Positions 1 through 7,838 of a stretch of DNA of 12,313 bases are shown here, piece by piece. This DNA comes from Lachnospira sp. UBA4285. Lineage in GTDB: Bacteria > Bacillota > Clostridia > Lachnospirales > Lachnospiraceae. A program made the position numbers and the translations under genes. The stretch spans positions 1 through 12,313 of the forward strand of contig DGVL01000054.1 of the NCBI GenBank assembly GCA_002394965.1. Direction: 5' to 3'. The first letter of the stretch is position 1, and every line of letters begins with the position of its first letter. Under the pieces are notes generated by a model. The model did no database searches, was not told the DNA's origin, and worked only from the letters and a program-made list of their open reading frames with translations.

Positions 1-1622
1 GTCTTGGCGTACCCGAAGCGGTCCATCAGGAAATACAATTCCTGCTCCTCGACGGTCTTCTCCTTAAGAACCGCCTGCTTTCCGTCTTCGACGGCGGTGC
101 GGCGCTCACTGCCGAATGTCTTCTTGATCTTTTGAAGATCCTCCCGGATGACTTTGGCCATCTCGGTCTTTGATCCGAGAATCTTCTGGTAACGGGCAAT
201 CTTGTCCAGGGATTCCTGATACTCCTTGCGCAGCTGATCAATCTCCAGTCCGATCAGGCGGTACATGCGCATCTCCAGAATGGCTGAAGCCTGACGCTCG
301 GTGAATGAAAACTTTGCAGCGGCATTCCTGGAAGCAGCCGACTTGAAGCGGATACCTTCTGTAGTCCCGTGAATCAGACATTCCTTCGCCATGGCGATAT
401 TCTTGCTTCCGCGCAGCACCTCGATAATCAGATCGATGCAGTCGACTGCTTTGATGAGGCCTTCCCGGATTTCCCGGTTCTCCTCTTCTTTCTTGAGAAG
501 CGTCGTGTATTTTCTCTGCCCCATCTCGAACCGGAAATCCAGATGGCAGCGAAAGATATCCCCCAGTCCGAGTGTCTGCGGCTTGCCGTTTACAATGGCC
601 AGCGTATTGACGCCGAAAGTGTCCTCCAGCCGTGTCTTCTTGTAGAGAAGGTTCTCAAGATACGAGACATCGGCATTTTTCTTGAGTTCCAGGACTATGC
701 GGATTCCCTCTTTGGAGGAGGCATTGGTGATGTCGAGTACATCGGAGGCCTGTCGGCTCTCGATGAGATCCACCACATCGTGAATGAACTTCCCGATTCC
801 GCTGCCGATCATGGTGTACGGGATTTCCGTGATGACAAGCCGGTCGTGCTCACCGCGTTTCTGCGCCTTCTCAAAGGTGACTTTCCCGCGCAGTTTGATT
901 TTTCCGACACCGCGGCTGTAGATCTCCTCAAGCTCCGAGCGGTTTATCACTATGCCGCCCGTCGGGAAATCCGGCCCCTTGCAGTATCGCAGAAGTTCTG
1001 CTGTCGTGGGCACTTTTCCCTTCATCATTCCGTCCAGATATGCGCACTCCGCGTCACAGACTTCCGACAGATTATGCGGCGGGATATTCGTGACCATGCC
1101 GACCGCAATTCCGTCGGCGCCGTTGACCAGAAGATTGGGGATCCGGACCGGAAGTACTTCCGGCTCCCGCTCCGTCTCATCAAAATTCGGCACGAAATCG
1201 ACTACATTCTTGTCCAGATCAGACAGATACACTTCCTGTGCGAACTTCGTCAGCCGGGCCTCGGTATACCGCATGGCAGCGGCGCCATCGCCTTCAATGG
1301 ATCCGAAATTTCCATGACCGTCCACGAGCGGCATGGATTTCTTGAACCCCTGCGCCATAACAACAAGTGTCTCGTAGATGGAGGAATCGCCGTGCGGATG
1401 GTACTTACCCATGGCATCGCCCACGATTCTCGCCGATTTGCGGTGAGGCTTGTCATAGGACAGGCCGAGCTGCTGCATCGCGTAGAGGACCCGCCGCTGC
1501 ACAGGCTTGAGACCGTCCCGCACATCCGGTACGGCGCGGGAAGTTATGACACTCATCGAATAGTCGATGTACGATTTCTGCATGACATCGGAGTATTCGG
1601 TGGAAATAATCTGTTCTGACAT
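1..1622 (-). CDS. gyrA: Type IIA topoisomerase subunit A (GyrA/ParC family), 3' end cut off by window edge
   Basis: This is the DNA breakage-reunion subunit of a type II topoisomerase, partner of the ATPase subunit encoded just upstream; together they pass one duplex through another. About 540 codons are visible, beginning MSEQIISTEYSDVMQKSYID. The active-site tyrosine is Y119 in AAAMRYTEARL. The quinolone-determining loop HPHGDSSIYE (residues 75-84) has Ser80 and Glu84 at the positions of E. coli GyrA S83 and D87, so no classical resistance change is seen. The VDGHGNFGSIEGD segment is more GyrA-like than ParC-like. The visible part ends at YFLMDRFGYAK, where the C-terminal beta-pinwheel begins. 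The GyrA box that would separate gyrase from topoisomerase IV is therefore outside the window. The start at 1622 has an AGAGGA site just upstream, and the gene follows the GyrB-type gene after 15 bp. Because the genes beside it are not dnaN or recF, it may be a second paralogue rather than the origin-linked gyrase; that is inference. Confidence 0.93.
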   Translation of the reverse strand, partial: MSEQIISTEYSDVMQKSYIDYSMSVITSRAVPDVRDGLKPVQRRVLYAMQQLGLSYDKPHRKSARIVGDAMGKYHPHGDSSIYETLVVMAQGFKKSMPLVDGHGNFGSIEGDGAAAMRYTEARLTKFAQEVYLSDLDKNVVDFVPNFDETEREPEVLPVRIPNLLVNGADGIAVGMVTNIPPHNLSEVCDAECAYLDGMMKGKVPTTAELLRYCKGPDFPTGGIVINRSELEEIYSRGVGKIKLRGKVTFEKAQKRGEHDRLVITEIPYTMIGSGIGKFIHDVVDLIESRQASDVLDITNASSKEGIRIVLELKKNADVSYLENLLYKKTRLEDTFGVNTLAIVNGKPQTLGLGDIFRCHLDFRFEMGQRKYTTLLKKEEENREIREGLIKAVDCIDLIIEVLRGSKNIAMAKECLIHGTTEGIRFKSAASRNAAAKFSFTERQASAILEMRMYRLIGLEIDQLRKEYQESLDKIARYQKILGSKTEMAKVIREDLQKIKKTFGSERRTAVEDGKQAVLKEKTVEEQELYFLMDRFGYAK

Positions 1623-1637
1623 GTATTTCCTCTCTGA

Positions 1638-3554
1638 TTATACGTCCAGCTCCGCTTCCGGGGCGTGCTTCTGAATAAAATCCCTGCGCATGGTGACATC
1701 CGTGCCCATCAGCATTTCCGTCACATGGGCGGCCATCTGGGCATCCTCGATCTCGACGCGCTTCAAGATCCGGGTGCGGGGATCAAGAGTGGTCTCCCAC
1801 AGCTGCTGCGGATCCATCTCACCCAGTCCTTTGTAGCGCTGCAGTGTGAAAGACCCCTCCTTGTGCGTTTTTCTGTACTTTTCCAGAGCTCTGTCATCGT
1901 ACAGATACTCGCCGTGTCCGCGCTTCGGCACCACCTTGTACAGCGGCGGCGTAGCAAGGTATACATGGCCTTCCTGGATGAGTTCCGGCATAAACCGGTA
2001 GAAAAATGTGAGCAGAAGCGTGTCGATGTGCGCGCCATCTACATCGGCATCGGTCATGATGATAATTTTGTCATAGCGGAGCCGGCTGATGTTAAAATCG
2101 TTCCCGTACCCTTCCATGAAGCCGCACCCGAAAGAGTCGATCATGGTCTGGATCTCCGCGTTGGCGAGCACTTTGTCGATCGAAGCCTTCTCGACGTTCA
2201 GAATCTTCCCCCGGATGGGCAGGATCGCCTGTGTGCGGCGGTCTCTGGCAGTCTTGGCCGATCCGCCGGCAGAATCCCCTTCGACGATGAATACCTCACA
2301 TTCCCTGGCGTCGCGCGACTCACAGTTGGCGAGTTTCCCGTTGCTGTCAATGGAGAATTTCGGCTTGCTCAGAAGATTCGTCTTCGCCTTTTCCTCAGCG
2401 TGCCGGATCTTCGCTGATTTCTGGGCACAGCCAATGACAGCCTTCAGCGCCTCCAGATTGCGGTCAAAATAAAGCTGCAGTTCCTCGCCGGTTACGTTTC
2501 CGACCGCCGTGCCCGCGTCCGGATTGTCAAGCTTTGTCTTCGTCTGTCCCTCAAAGCGCGGATTCGGGTGTTTGATTGCGACAATGGCAGTCATCCCGTT
2601 TCTGACATCCGCTCCGGTGAAATTGCTGTCCTTGTCCTTCAGAATGCCGAGTTCTCTCGCGTACTGGTTGATCACCTGTGTGAAGCGCGCCTTATACGCC
2701 GAGACATGAGTTCCGCCCTCCTGCGTGTAGATGTTGTTGCAGAATCCGAGAATATTCTCTTCAAACTCATTCACATACTGAAATGCCACCTCGACGTCAA
2801 TTCCGTCGCTCCTGCGGTGGTAGGATATCACATCGGTGACAGCTTCTTTCCCTTTGTTCAGATCACGGATGAATGCCTTCAGGCCGTCTTCCTCGTGATA
2901 CGTGAAGCTCTCCGGCGCCTCCTCTTTCCGGTTGTCGCTGTAGTGAATGGTAAGACCCGGATTCAGATAGGCGCACTCGTGAAAACGGCTCTGCAGTGCC
3001 TCGCTCTTGAACCACGTCTTCTCAAATATCTCATCATCCGGAAGAAAGCGGATCGTCGTACCGCTGTCCTTTTTCCGGCAGGTCCCCGTCTTCGTGAGCG
3101 GGGTCACCGTCACGCCCTTTTCATATCGCTGGTGCCACACCTCGCCGTCAACTCTGACTGTGACCTCCAGCCATTTGGAAAGCGCGTTGACAACAGAAGC
3201 GCCGACTCCGTGCAGTCCGCCGGATATCTTATAGCCGTTGCCGCCGAACTTTCCGCCGGCGTGGAGGACCGTGAAAACGACTTCCACGGCCGGCTTTCCG
3301 GTCTGCTTCTGGATTCCGACCGGAATTCCCCGGCCGTTGTCAGAAACTGTCGCCGAACCGTCCGGATTCAGCGTGATGTCAATATCCGTGCAGTACCCGG
3401 CCAGATGTTCATCGACCGAGTTGTCCATGATCTCATAGATCAGATGATCCAGTCCCTTCGTCCCGACACTTCCTATATACATGCCGGGGCGCATGCGTAC
3501 AGCCTCCAGTCCCTGGAGAACCTCAATACTGTTTGCGTTATACTGCTCAGCCAT
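1638..3554 (-). CDS. gyrB: Type IIA topoisomerase subunit B (GyrB/ParE family), ATPase subunit
   Basis: This 638-residue protein is the ATP-driven subunit of gyrase or topoisomerase IV. The GHKL ATPase domain shows Glu41 and Asn45 in EIMDNSVDE, DNGRGIPVG (72-80) and the glycine-rich lid GGLHGVGAS (112-120). The transducer domain ends with the ATP-sensing lysine region EGQTKTKL (335-342). The TOPRIM domain has VEGDSAGGSAK (424-434) and the metal-binding TDADVDG (501-507), followed by the C-terminal LQRYKGLGEMDPQQLWETT. Length is normal for Gram-positive GyrB and there is no enterobacterial insertion. After TDADVDGAHI the residue is Asp511, where GyrB usually has Arg (HIRTLLL); this is a visible departure of unknown effect. 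An AAGGAT site precedes the ATG. Gaps are 14 bp to the upstream parvulin-like gene and 15 bp to gyrA, so co-transcription is very likely. Sequence alone does not decide between gyrase and topoisomerase IV. Confidence 0.93.
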   Translation of the reverse strand: MAEQYNANSIEVLQGLEAVRMRPGMYIGSVGTKGLDHLIYEIMDNSVDEHLAGYCTDIDITLNPDGSATVSDNGRGIPVGIQKQTGKPAVEVVFTVLHAGGKFGGNGYKISGGLHGVGASVVNALSKWLEVTVRVDGEVWHQRYEKGVTVTPLTKTGTCRKKDSGTTIRFLPDDEIFEKTWFKSEALQSRFHECAYLNPGLTIHYSDNRKEEAPESFTYHEEDGLKAFIRDLNKGKEAVTDVISYHRRSDGIDVEVAFQYVNEFEENILGFCNNIYTQEGGTHVSAYKARFTQVINQYARELGILKDKDSNFTGADVRNGMTAIVAIKHPNPRFEGQTKTKLDNPDAGTAVGNVTGEELQLYFDRNLEALKAVIGCAQKSAKIRHAEEKAKTNLLSKPKFSIDSNGKLANCESRDARECEVFIVEGDSAGGSAKTARDRRTQAILPIRGKILNVEKASIDKVLANAEIQTMIDSFGCGFMEGYGNDFNISRLRYDKIIIMTDADVDGAHIDTLLLTFFYRFMPELIQEGHVYLATPPLYKVVPKRGHGEYLYDDRALEKYRKTHKEGSFTLQRYKGLGEMDPQQLWETTLDPRTRILKRVEIEDAQMAAHVTEMLMGTDVTMRRDFIQKHAPEAELDV

Positions 3555-3568
3555 TCAAAATCCTTATC

Positions 3569-4582
3569 CTACGAAAAATACTCATCATACACATCTGTAA
3601 ATGTCACCGCCGGGTCCGGAAGTGAGGTGATATCAATCCGGTTCCAGAAAAGCGTGTTCACTTCCACATATGTGGACTGCAGCGCCGGGGAGAGCACCGA
3701 ATTAAATTGCGCCAGGACCTTGTCGTTTTTCAGTCTGGTGATGTTTGCCTCTGTGCGCCCTGCCTCATTGTCACTCAGACAGTGAATGATATAATACCGG
3801 TCGCCCGAAGCAATGACGTCCGAGTTCTCACCGGTTGTCAGCGCGAATGCGGCTTCCTCAAACGAACTCTCTGTCATACCGCGGATGAGCTCGGTCTCCT
3901 CCGGAGACAGATCCCCCTCCCCCTGGCATGCCGATATAAACGTCTGCCCGGCATCGATCTTCGCCTTCAATCGCTCTGCCGCCTCCTGCGAATCTGCGGC
4001 AATGTACTGAATGTCGATCACTCTTGCTTCGTCAGCGCTCACTTCCGTCTTCGCCGATATGTCAGCCGTAACCGTGTCATAGTATTTATGCGCGACAGCA
4101 AATTGCCGGAACATCTGCGTGAGATTTTCTTCTGTAAGTCCAAGCGACGCGCGGTTTGCCTCCGGCGTCAGGGACAGATACCGGACCGCCGCCAGCGAGG
4201 CCTTTGATTCCTCTGAATCCGACAGCACGATCCCCTCGTCTTCTGCCACCGCATTGATAAGTGCGACCCGGCCCAGCATCTGCTCAACCTGATCCCTCGC
4301 GTACTCTTTCATGGAAGAACCATCCGGCGCGCTCTCGTTCCAGATCTCCTCGCCGAAGATATCCCGGTACTCCTGATGGATTTCCGAGAGGAGAAGCCTG
4401 CCGGCAGCCATGGTGACCGTCTGATTCCTGGCCCGCAGCATCGTATCCGGAAGAAGCCCGAAGGTAAAGTAAACCGGATTGCCGTTGAAAAAAAGTATAT
4501 ATACAATCAGAACGACGATGGCAGTCGGGATCGCCAGAAATCCGAGCCGCCGCCCCGGTCGTCCTCCATTTTCATGTTTCAT
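3569..4582 (-). CDS. Membrane-anchored parvulin/SurA-like protein, probably catalytically degenerate
   Basis: This 337-residue protein has a short basic N-terminus (KHENGGRPGRR) and one hydrophobic helix at about residues 13-32. The remainder is hydrophilic and should lie outside the membrane. No lipobox cysteine follows the helix, so it looks like a signal anchor rather than a PrsA-type lipoprotein. Residues 60-175 are rich in helix-forming and acidic residues, resembling SurA/PrsA N-terminal chaperone regions. Residues 182-270 resemble a PpiC parvulin core: VSADEARVIDIQYI, AAERLKAKIDAGQTF, then GENSDVIASGDRYYIIHCL. Parvulins normally have a His in the first strand (xxHIL); here it reads IQYI, so isomerase activity is doubtful. 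A GGGAG site lies upstream of the ATG. The gene sits 15 bp after rlmH and 14 bp before gyrB in the same operon. The family call is from pattern, not from a search; a chaperone-like role is inference. Confidence 0.72.
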   Translation of the reverse strand: MKHENGGRPGRRLGFLAIPTAIVVLIVYILFFNGNPVYFTFGLLPDTMLRARNQTVTMAAGRLLLSEIHQEYRDIFGEEIWNESAPDGSSMKEYARDQVEQMLGRVALINAVAEDEGIVLSDSEESKASLAAVRYLSLTPEANRASLGLTEENLTQMFRQFAVAHKYYDTVTADISAKTEVSADEARVIDIQYIAADSQEAAERLKAKIDAGQTFISACQGEGDLSPEETELIRGMTESSFEEAAFALTTGENSDVIASGDRYYIIHCLSDNEAGRTEANITRLKNDKVLAQFNSVLSPALQSTYVEVNTLFWNRIDITSLPDPAVTFTDVYDEYFS

Positions 4583-4597
4583 TTGTCTGTCTCCCGG

Positions 4598-5077
4598 TCA
4601 TTTATGATATGGCTCGTGATTCATGATTTTGAACCAGCGATAGATCTGTTCCGCAAGAATCACACGCATAAGCTGGTGCGGAAAGGTAAACGCAGAGAAG
4701 GAAAGCTTTTCATCCGCGCGGGACAGGACCTCTTCCGACAGCCCCAGGGAACCCCCGATGACAAATGTCACCGAACTCCTCCCATGCAGCATCAGATCGG
4801 AGAGGTGATGGCTGTAGGCCTCCGAATCCCATCTTTTTCCGCCGATTGCAAGAGCAGTTACATAGTCGTCAGGCCGGATATGCGCAAGAAGCCGCTTTCC
4901 TTCTGTACAGCGGATCGCTTCTTCTTCAGCTGCGCCGGCTGCCTGCGGTGTATTCTCATCGGCTACCTCAATGACTGCAAATGTGCAGAACCGCGAGAGC
5001 CGCTTTGCGTACTCGGCAATCGCGTCGCGGTAAAATTTCTCTTTTATTTTCCCGGCACAAAGAACCGTAATCTTCAT
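4598..5077 (-). CDS. rlmH: 23S rRNA (pseudouridine-1915-N3)-methyltransferase RlmH
   Basis: RlmH is a SPOUT-fold methyltransferase that uses S-adenosylmethionine to methylate N3 of pseudouridine 1915 in helix 69 of 23S rRNA, acting on assembled 70S ribosomes in the cytoplasm. The 159-residue length matches the family. The glycine-rich trefoil-knot loop FVIGGSLGLS is at 105-114. The SAM-binding and dimer segment TFPHQLMRVILAEQIYRWFK follows at 131-150, and the protein ends in the conserved EPYHK. The ATG directly abuts the maf stop codon (TAAATG), with only a weak ribosome binding site inside the end of maf, so its translation is probably coupled to maf. It is the second gene of the maf-to-gyrA operon. 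Confidence 0.97.
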   Translation of the reverse strand: MKITVLCAGKIKEKFYRDAIAEYAKRLSRFCTFAVIEVADENTPQAAGAAEEEAIRCTEGKRLLAHIRPDDYVTALAIGGKRWDSEAYSHHLSDLMLHGRSSVTFVIGGSLGLSEEVLSRADEKLSFSAFTFPHQLMRVILAEQIYRWFKIMNHEPYHK

Positions 5078-5656
5078 TTATTCAAACCCAAAGGTCTTTA
5101 AGACCTGCCAGAGGTGGCTCACCGGAAGACCGACTACATTGAAGTAATCCCCCTCTATCCCGGTGATATAACGGCTGAACCGACCCTGGATAGCATATCC
5201 GCCAGCCTTGTCATACGGTTCACGGCTGCATATATAATTACGGATTTCTTTTTCTGACATCGGAAGAACGCAGACAATCGTCTTCTCGGAAAAACTCACC
5301 TGCCTCTTTTCGTCCCTGACCGTCACGCCGGTGATCACAGCGTGAGTCCGACCGGCCAGACGGCTGATCATGGCGAATGCCTCCTGTCTGTCAGCCGGCT
5401 TTCCGAATTCTCTTCCATCCACCCAGACAGATGTATCCGCGCTGATCAGGATGATGTCTTTCTGGCGCTGTCCGGGTAGTCTGCCCCAGACGGCATTCGC
5501 CTTGCGCTTTGAAAGCTCCTGTGCAAACTGCTCTGCATCTGTGCACGCGCAGGTCTCATCCGCTTCACTTTTAATGATTTCAAACTCAGGAACCAGCAGT
5601 TTCAGCAGTTCCTGCCGCCTCGGAGAGCCGGAGCAGAGTATCACTGTCTTGTCCAT
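5078..5656 (-). CDS. maf: Maf nucleoside triphosphate pyrophosphatase (YhdE type, dTTP/UTP)
   Basis: Maf proteins hydrolyse non-canonical or modified nucleotides to the monophosphate and pyrophosphate, and have been linked to septum formation and cell-division arrest. The 192-residue product begins MDKTVILCSGSPRRQELL and carries the signature SGSPRR at 9-14. It also has ISADTSVWVDG (71-81), GKPADRQEAF (85-94) and EPYDKAGGYAIQG (146-158). The last motif is of the YhdE type, which in characterised members prefers dTTP and UTP, rather than the YceF type. An in-frame ATG exists 15 codons upstream (5701), but the start at 5656 has a good AGAGGTGA site and places the methionine directly before the first beta strand, as in the family. 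It is the first gene of the operon and abuts rlmH with no spacer. Confidence 0.95.
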   Translation of the reverse strand: MDKTVILCSGSPRRQELLKLLVPEFEIIKSEADETCACTDAEQFAQELSKRKANAVWGRLPGQRQKDIILISADTSVWVDGREFGKPADRQEAFAMISRLAGRTHAVITGVTVRDEKRQVSFSEKTIVCVLPMSEKEIRNYICSREPYDKAGGYAIQGRFSRYITGIEGDYFNVVGLPVSHLWQVLKTFGFE

Positions 5657-5658
5657 AT

Positions 5659-5666
5659 TCACCTCT
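5659..5666 (-). promoter_or_regulatory. Ribosome binding site of maf
   Basis: The minus strand reads AGAGGTGA followed by AT and the ATG at 5656. This match to the anti-Shine-Dalgarno end of 16S rRNA is what decides the maf start in favour of 5656 over the in-frame ATG at 5701, which lacks a comparable site. Confidence 0.75.
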
Positions 5667-5687
5667 GACTGAAATCTCTGAGGGCAG

Positions 5688-5714
5688 ATTGTATTGTTCA
5701 TCCGCCACGTTCAA
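5688..5714 (-). promoter_or_regulatory. Possible promoter of the maf-rlmH-parvulin-gyrB-gyrA operon
   Basis: On the minus strand TTGAAC (5709-5714) is followed 15 bp later by TACAAT (5688-5693). The spacing is shorter than ideal. It lies between the leuA terminators and maf, where a promoter is expected. A competing extended -10 (TGGTAAAAT, about 5725-5733) sits just upstream and could be used instead. Confidence 0.35.
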
Positions 5715-5731
5715 CTTACGGATTTTACCAT

Positions 5732-5766
5732 AAAAAGGGCTGCTTTTCCATAAAGAAAGGCAGCCC
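5732..5766 (-). terminator. Second of two tandem terminators downstream of leuA
   Basis: Read on the minus strand, GGGCTGCC and AGCAGCCC form the arms (5759-5766 and 5737-5744), with flanking TTT/AAA pairs closing a short loop. The stem is followed by TTTTT (5732-5736). This is a standard intrinsic terminator separating leuA from the maf operon. Confidence 0.8.
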
Positions 5767-5768
5767 GG

Positions 5769-5799
5769 AAAAACAGCCCGGAAAAACACTTCCGGACTG
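5769..5799 (-). terminator. First of two tandem terminators downstream of leuA
   Basis: Read on the minus strand, CAGTCCGGAA (5790-5799) pairs with TTCCGGGCTG (5774-5783) over ten base pairs with one G-T wobble and a loop of six. TTTTT follows at 5769-5773. It starts about 25 bp after the leuA stop codon and ends three bases before the second hairpin. Confidence 0.75.
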
Positions 5800-5823
5800 C
5801 CGTTTTATATCTGGTCTTATGAA

Positions 5824-7497
5824 TTATTTTTCACTGCCAAGTTCACGGTTCATGGCTGAAACAAGCGCGGATATGGAAGCACGGATGATGTCGTGGTCGA
5901 CGCCTGCCCCGAAGTATTCCGATCCGTCTGTATCCCGGATCCCGACATAGGCAATCGCCGAGGAATCTGAAGATTCGCGCAGCGCGTGCTCCTCGTAGAG
6001 CATGACCTCACACGGCCTGCCAAAGTGATCGGAGAGAGCATTGGAGACCGCATCCAGGCGGCCGTTTCCGCCCGCGTTGACGATCTGCTTTTTGCCCGTC
6101 TGGCTGTCCACGATGGTAACGACGGACTGGATACCGTTCTCCTGGACAAAGTGAACTTCCGGAACCGAGAAATACCGGTTGAAATCCTTGTAGCGCCTGT
6201 CAAAGATGTCAAGTACCTCATCCGGCGCAAGTTCCTTGTGCTCCTCATCGGAGACATCCTTGACGGCGTAGCCGAGGTCCTCGCGCATTTTCTTCGGTAC
6301 GACCATACCGTATGTATGCTCCAGTACGTAAGCGACACCGCCCTTGCCGGACTGGGAGTTGATGCGGATGACGTCTGAGTCGTATGTGCGTCCGACATCC
6401 TCCGGGTTGATCGGGAGATACGGAACATTCCAGTGATCCATGTCGTGTTCGGCGCGGTAATGCATCCCCTTGCTGATTGCGTCCTGATGCGATCCGGAGA
6501 ACGCCGCGAATACCAGTTTTCCGCAGTACGGACGGCGCGGTTCAATCTGCATGCGCGTCAAGCGCTCATACGTACTGGCGATCTCCTGCATATCCGAGAA
6601 GTTCAGTTTCGGGTCCACGCCCTGCGCATACATGTTCATGGCCAGTGTCACGATGTCGCAGTTCCCGGTTCTCTCTCCATTGCCGAAAAGTGTACCCTCG
6701 ATGCGGTCAGCGCCGGCCAGGATTCCGAGCTCTGCGTCTGCCACACCGGTTCCGCGGTCATTGTGCGGGTGCAGAGAAAGGACAACATTCTCTCTTGCAT
6801 GAAGATTCTTGCTCATATATTCGACCTGCTGGGCAAATACATGCGGAAGGGACATCTCAACGGTCGCAGGAAGATTAATGATGCACTTGCGGTTCGCCGT
6901 CGGATTCCAGACATCAATGACGGCATTGCAGACCTCCAGCGCGTATTCCGGCTCCGTGCCGGTGAAAGACTCCGGGCTGTATTCAAACAGAATATTCCCG
7001 CCGTCTTCCTGCGCAAGCTGCTTCAGGAGCTTGGCGCCATCGACCGCCATCTGCCGGATTTCATCCTTGTTCTTCCGGAACACCTGCTCGCGCTGGGCGA
7101 CGGATGTAGAATTGTACACATGCACAATCGCTCTCGGACAGCCGCGCACTGCCTCAAAAGTTTTACGGATGATATGTTCCCTGGCCTGTGTCAGAACCTG
7201 AATCGTTACGTCATCCGGGATCATATTCTTCTCGATGAGCGTGCGGGTGAATTCATACTCCGTCTCCGAGGCGGCCGGAAATCCAACCTCGATCTCCTTG
7301 AATCCGATCCTGACAAGCATCTTGAAGAATTCGAGTTTTTCTTCAAGGCTCATCGGCTCAATGAGAGCCTGATTGCCGTCGCGCAGATCCACAGAGCACC
7401 ACGCCGGCGCCTTGTCTATATAATCCTTTTTGGCCCAGTCAAAGCAAGGAACCGGCGGAAGAAAATACCCTCTTGTGTACTGACGATAATCAAACAT
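5824..7497 (-). CDS. leuA: 2-isopropylmalate synthase, type 2 (LeuA)
   Basis: LeuA condenses acetyl-CoA with 2-oxoisovalerate to give 2-isopropylmalate, the committed step of leucine synthesis. The 557-residue product has the DRE-TIM catalytic barrel: VDLRDGNQAL (36-45, metal and substrate binding), LHPHNDRGTG (242-251, metal-binding histidines) and FGNGERTGNC (271-280). The C-terminal region, with GNGRLDAVSNAL, is the regulatory domain that usually binds leucine for feedback inhibition. Length and the long N-terminus (MFDYRQYTRGYFLPP) fit the type-2 form found in actinobacteria, fungi and many clostridia. The open frame extends upstream to 7605, but that extension is encoded by the T-box terminator. 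The start at 7497 has an excellent GAGGAGGT site. The gene is preceded by a leucine T-box and followed by tandem terminators, so it probably forms its own transcription unit. Confidence 0.96.
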   Translation of the reverse strand: MFDYRQYTRGYFLPPVPCFDWAKKDYIDKAPAWCSVDLRDGNQALIEPMSLEEKLEFFKMLVRIGFKEIEVGFPAASETEYEFTRTLIEKNMIPDDVTIQVLTQAREHIIRKTFEAVRGCPRAIVHVYNSTSVAQREQVFRKNKDEIRQMAVDGAKLLKQLAQEDGGNILFEYSPESFTGTEPEYALEVCNAVIDVWNPTANRKCIINLPATVEMSLPHVFAQQVEYMSKNLHARENVVLSLHPHNDRGTGVADAELGILAGADRIEGTLFGNGERTGNCDIVTLAMNMYAQGVDPKLNFSDMQEIASTYERLTRMQIEPRRPYCGKLVFAAFSGSHQDAISKGMHYRAEHDMDHWNVPYLPINPEDVGRTYDSDVIRINSQSGKGGVAYVLEHTYGMVVPKKMREDLGYAVKDVSDEEHKELAPDEVLDIFDRRYKDFNRYFSVPEVHFVQENGIQSVVTIVDSQTGKKQIVNAGGNGRLDAVSNALSDHFGRPCEVMLYEEHALRESSDSSAIAYVGIRDTDGSEYFGAGVDHDIIRASISALVSAMNRELGSEK

Positions 7498-7504
7498 GTC
7501 CCTG

Positions 7505-7512
7505 ACCTCCTC
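7505..7512 (-). promoter_or_regulatory. Ribosome binding site of leuA
   Basis: GAGGAGGT on the minus strand lies seven bases before the ATG at 7497. It fixes the start and shows that the upstream part of the frame (to 7605) is untranslated leader. Confidence 0.88.
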
Positions 7513-7542
7513 AAATGATCTGCCATTTCCGGGAGATGGTAC

Positions 7543-7594
7543 AAAAAAAGTCTCTTCTCCCGGTGCGCACTCAGCGCTTACTGGAAAAAGAGAC
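7543..7594 (-). terminator. Regulated terminator of the leuA T-box leader
   Basis: On the minus strand GTCTCTTTTTCC (7583-7594) pairs with GGAGAAGAGAC (7550-7560), and seven T residues follow (7543-7549). The 5' arm shares its bases with the 3' arm of the antiterminator (7585-7592), so the two structures exclude each other, as expected for T-box attenuation. Confidence 0.88.
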
Positions 7595-7833
7595 GAAGAA
7601 CTCAAAGCTTCGCGGTACCACTCTTTTTCAGAATCCTCTCACGAAGATTCTGCTCTTAGCGGTCACATTCATGACCTGCCGCTATTACGGTCGGCTTCCG
7701 TCTGCTCCTACTGTTGTTTCAGGCAGCTGCTCCAGGACGAGTTCACCTTCCATTCTCCTGCGGTCTTACACCAGCCGGCCGCTCTCTGCGCGGAGTCAGG
7801 AAAACTACTGCTTCCCTTCTTTGCATTTGTTAT
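7543..7833 (-). ncRNA. T-box leader, leucine-specific (CUC specifier), controlling leuA
   Basis: A T-box riboswitch binds a specific tRNA and lets transcription continue when that tRNA is uncharged. The conserved T-box bases TGGTACCGCG are at 7611-7620 on the minus strand. They sit in an antiterminator with arms AAAAAGAG (7621-7628) and CTCTTTTT (7585-7592), a seven-base TGGTACC bulge, and an inner helix GCGAAG/CTTCGT. A 7-bp hairpin CAGAATC/GATTCTG (7629-7652) directly upstream is the expected stem III. Stem I shows the AGTA loop-E bases, AGAGAG, GGTG and then GGTGAACTCGTCCTGGAGC. In the last segment the CTC at 7739-7741, after GAA, is the likely specifier, a leucine codon. This agrees with leuA as the target. 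The leader fills the gene-free stretch between leuA and the Lrp gene. The 5' end is inferred from the promoter position. Confidence 0.93.
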
Positions 7834-7838
7834 TCGAA

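Noticed and set aside
369..1619. Long open frame of 416 codons on the plus strand
   Set aside because: It is exactly antisense to the topoisomerase A gene, whose minus-strand translation matches the family along its whole visible length. The plus-strand product has no recognisable motif.
2568..3785. Open frame of 405 codons on the plus strand
   Set aside because: It is antisense to gyrB and the end of the parvulin-like gene, with no supporting ribosome binding site or family pattern.
6433..7518. Open frame of 361 codons on the plus strand
   Set aside because: It is a shadow of leuA; codon periodicity and protein motifs belong to the minus strand.
7498..7605. N-terminal extension of LeuA starting at 7605
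   Set aside because: The extra codons come from the T-box antiterminator and terminator, while the ATG at 7497 has a near-perfect ribosome binding site.
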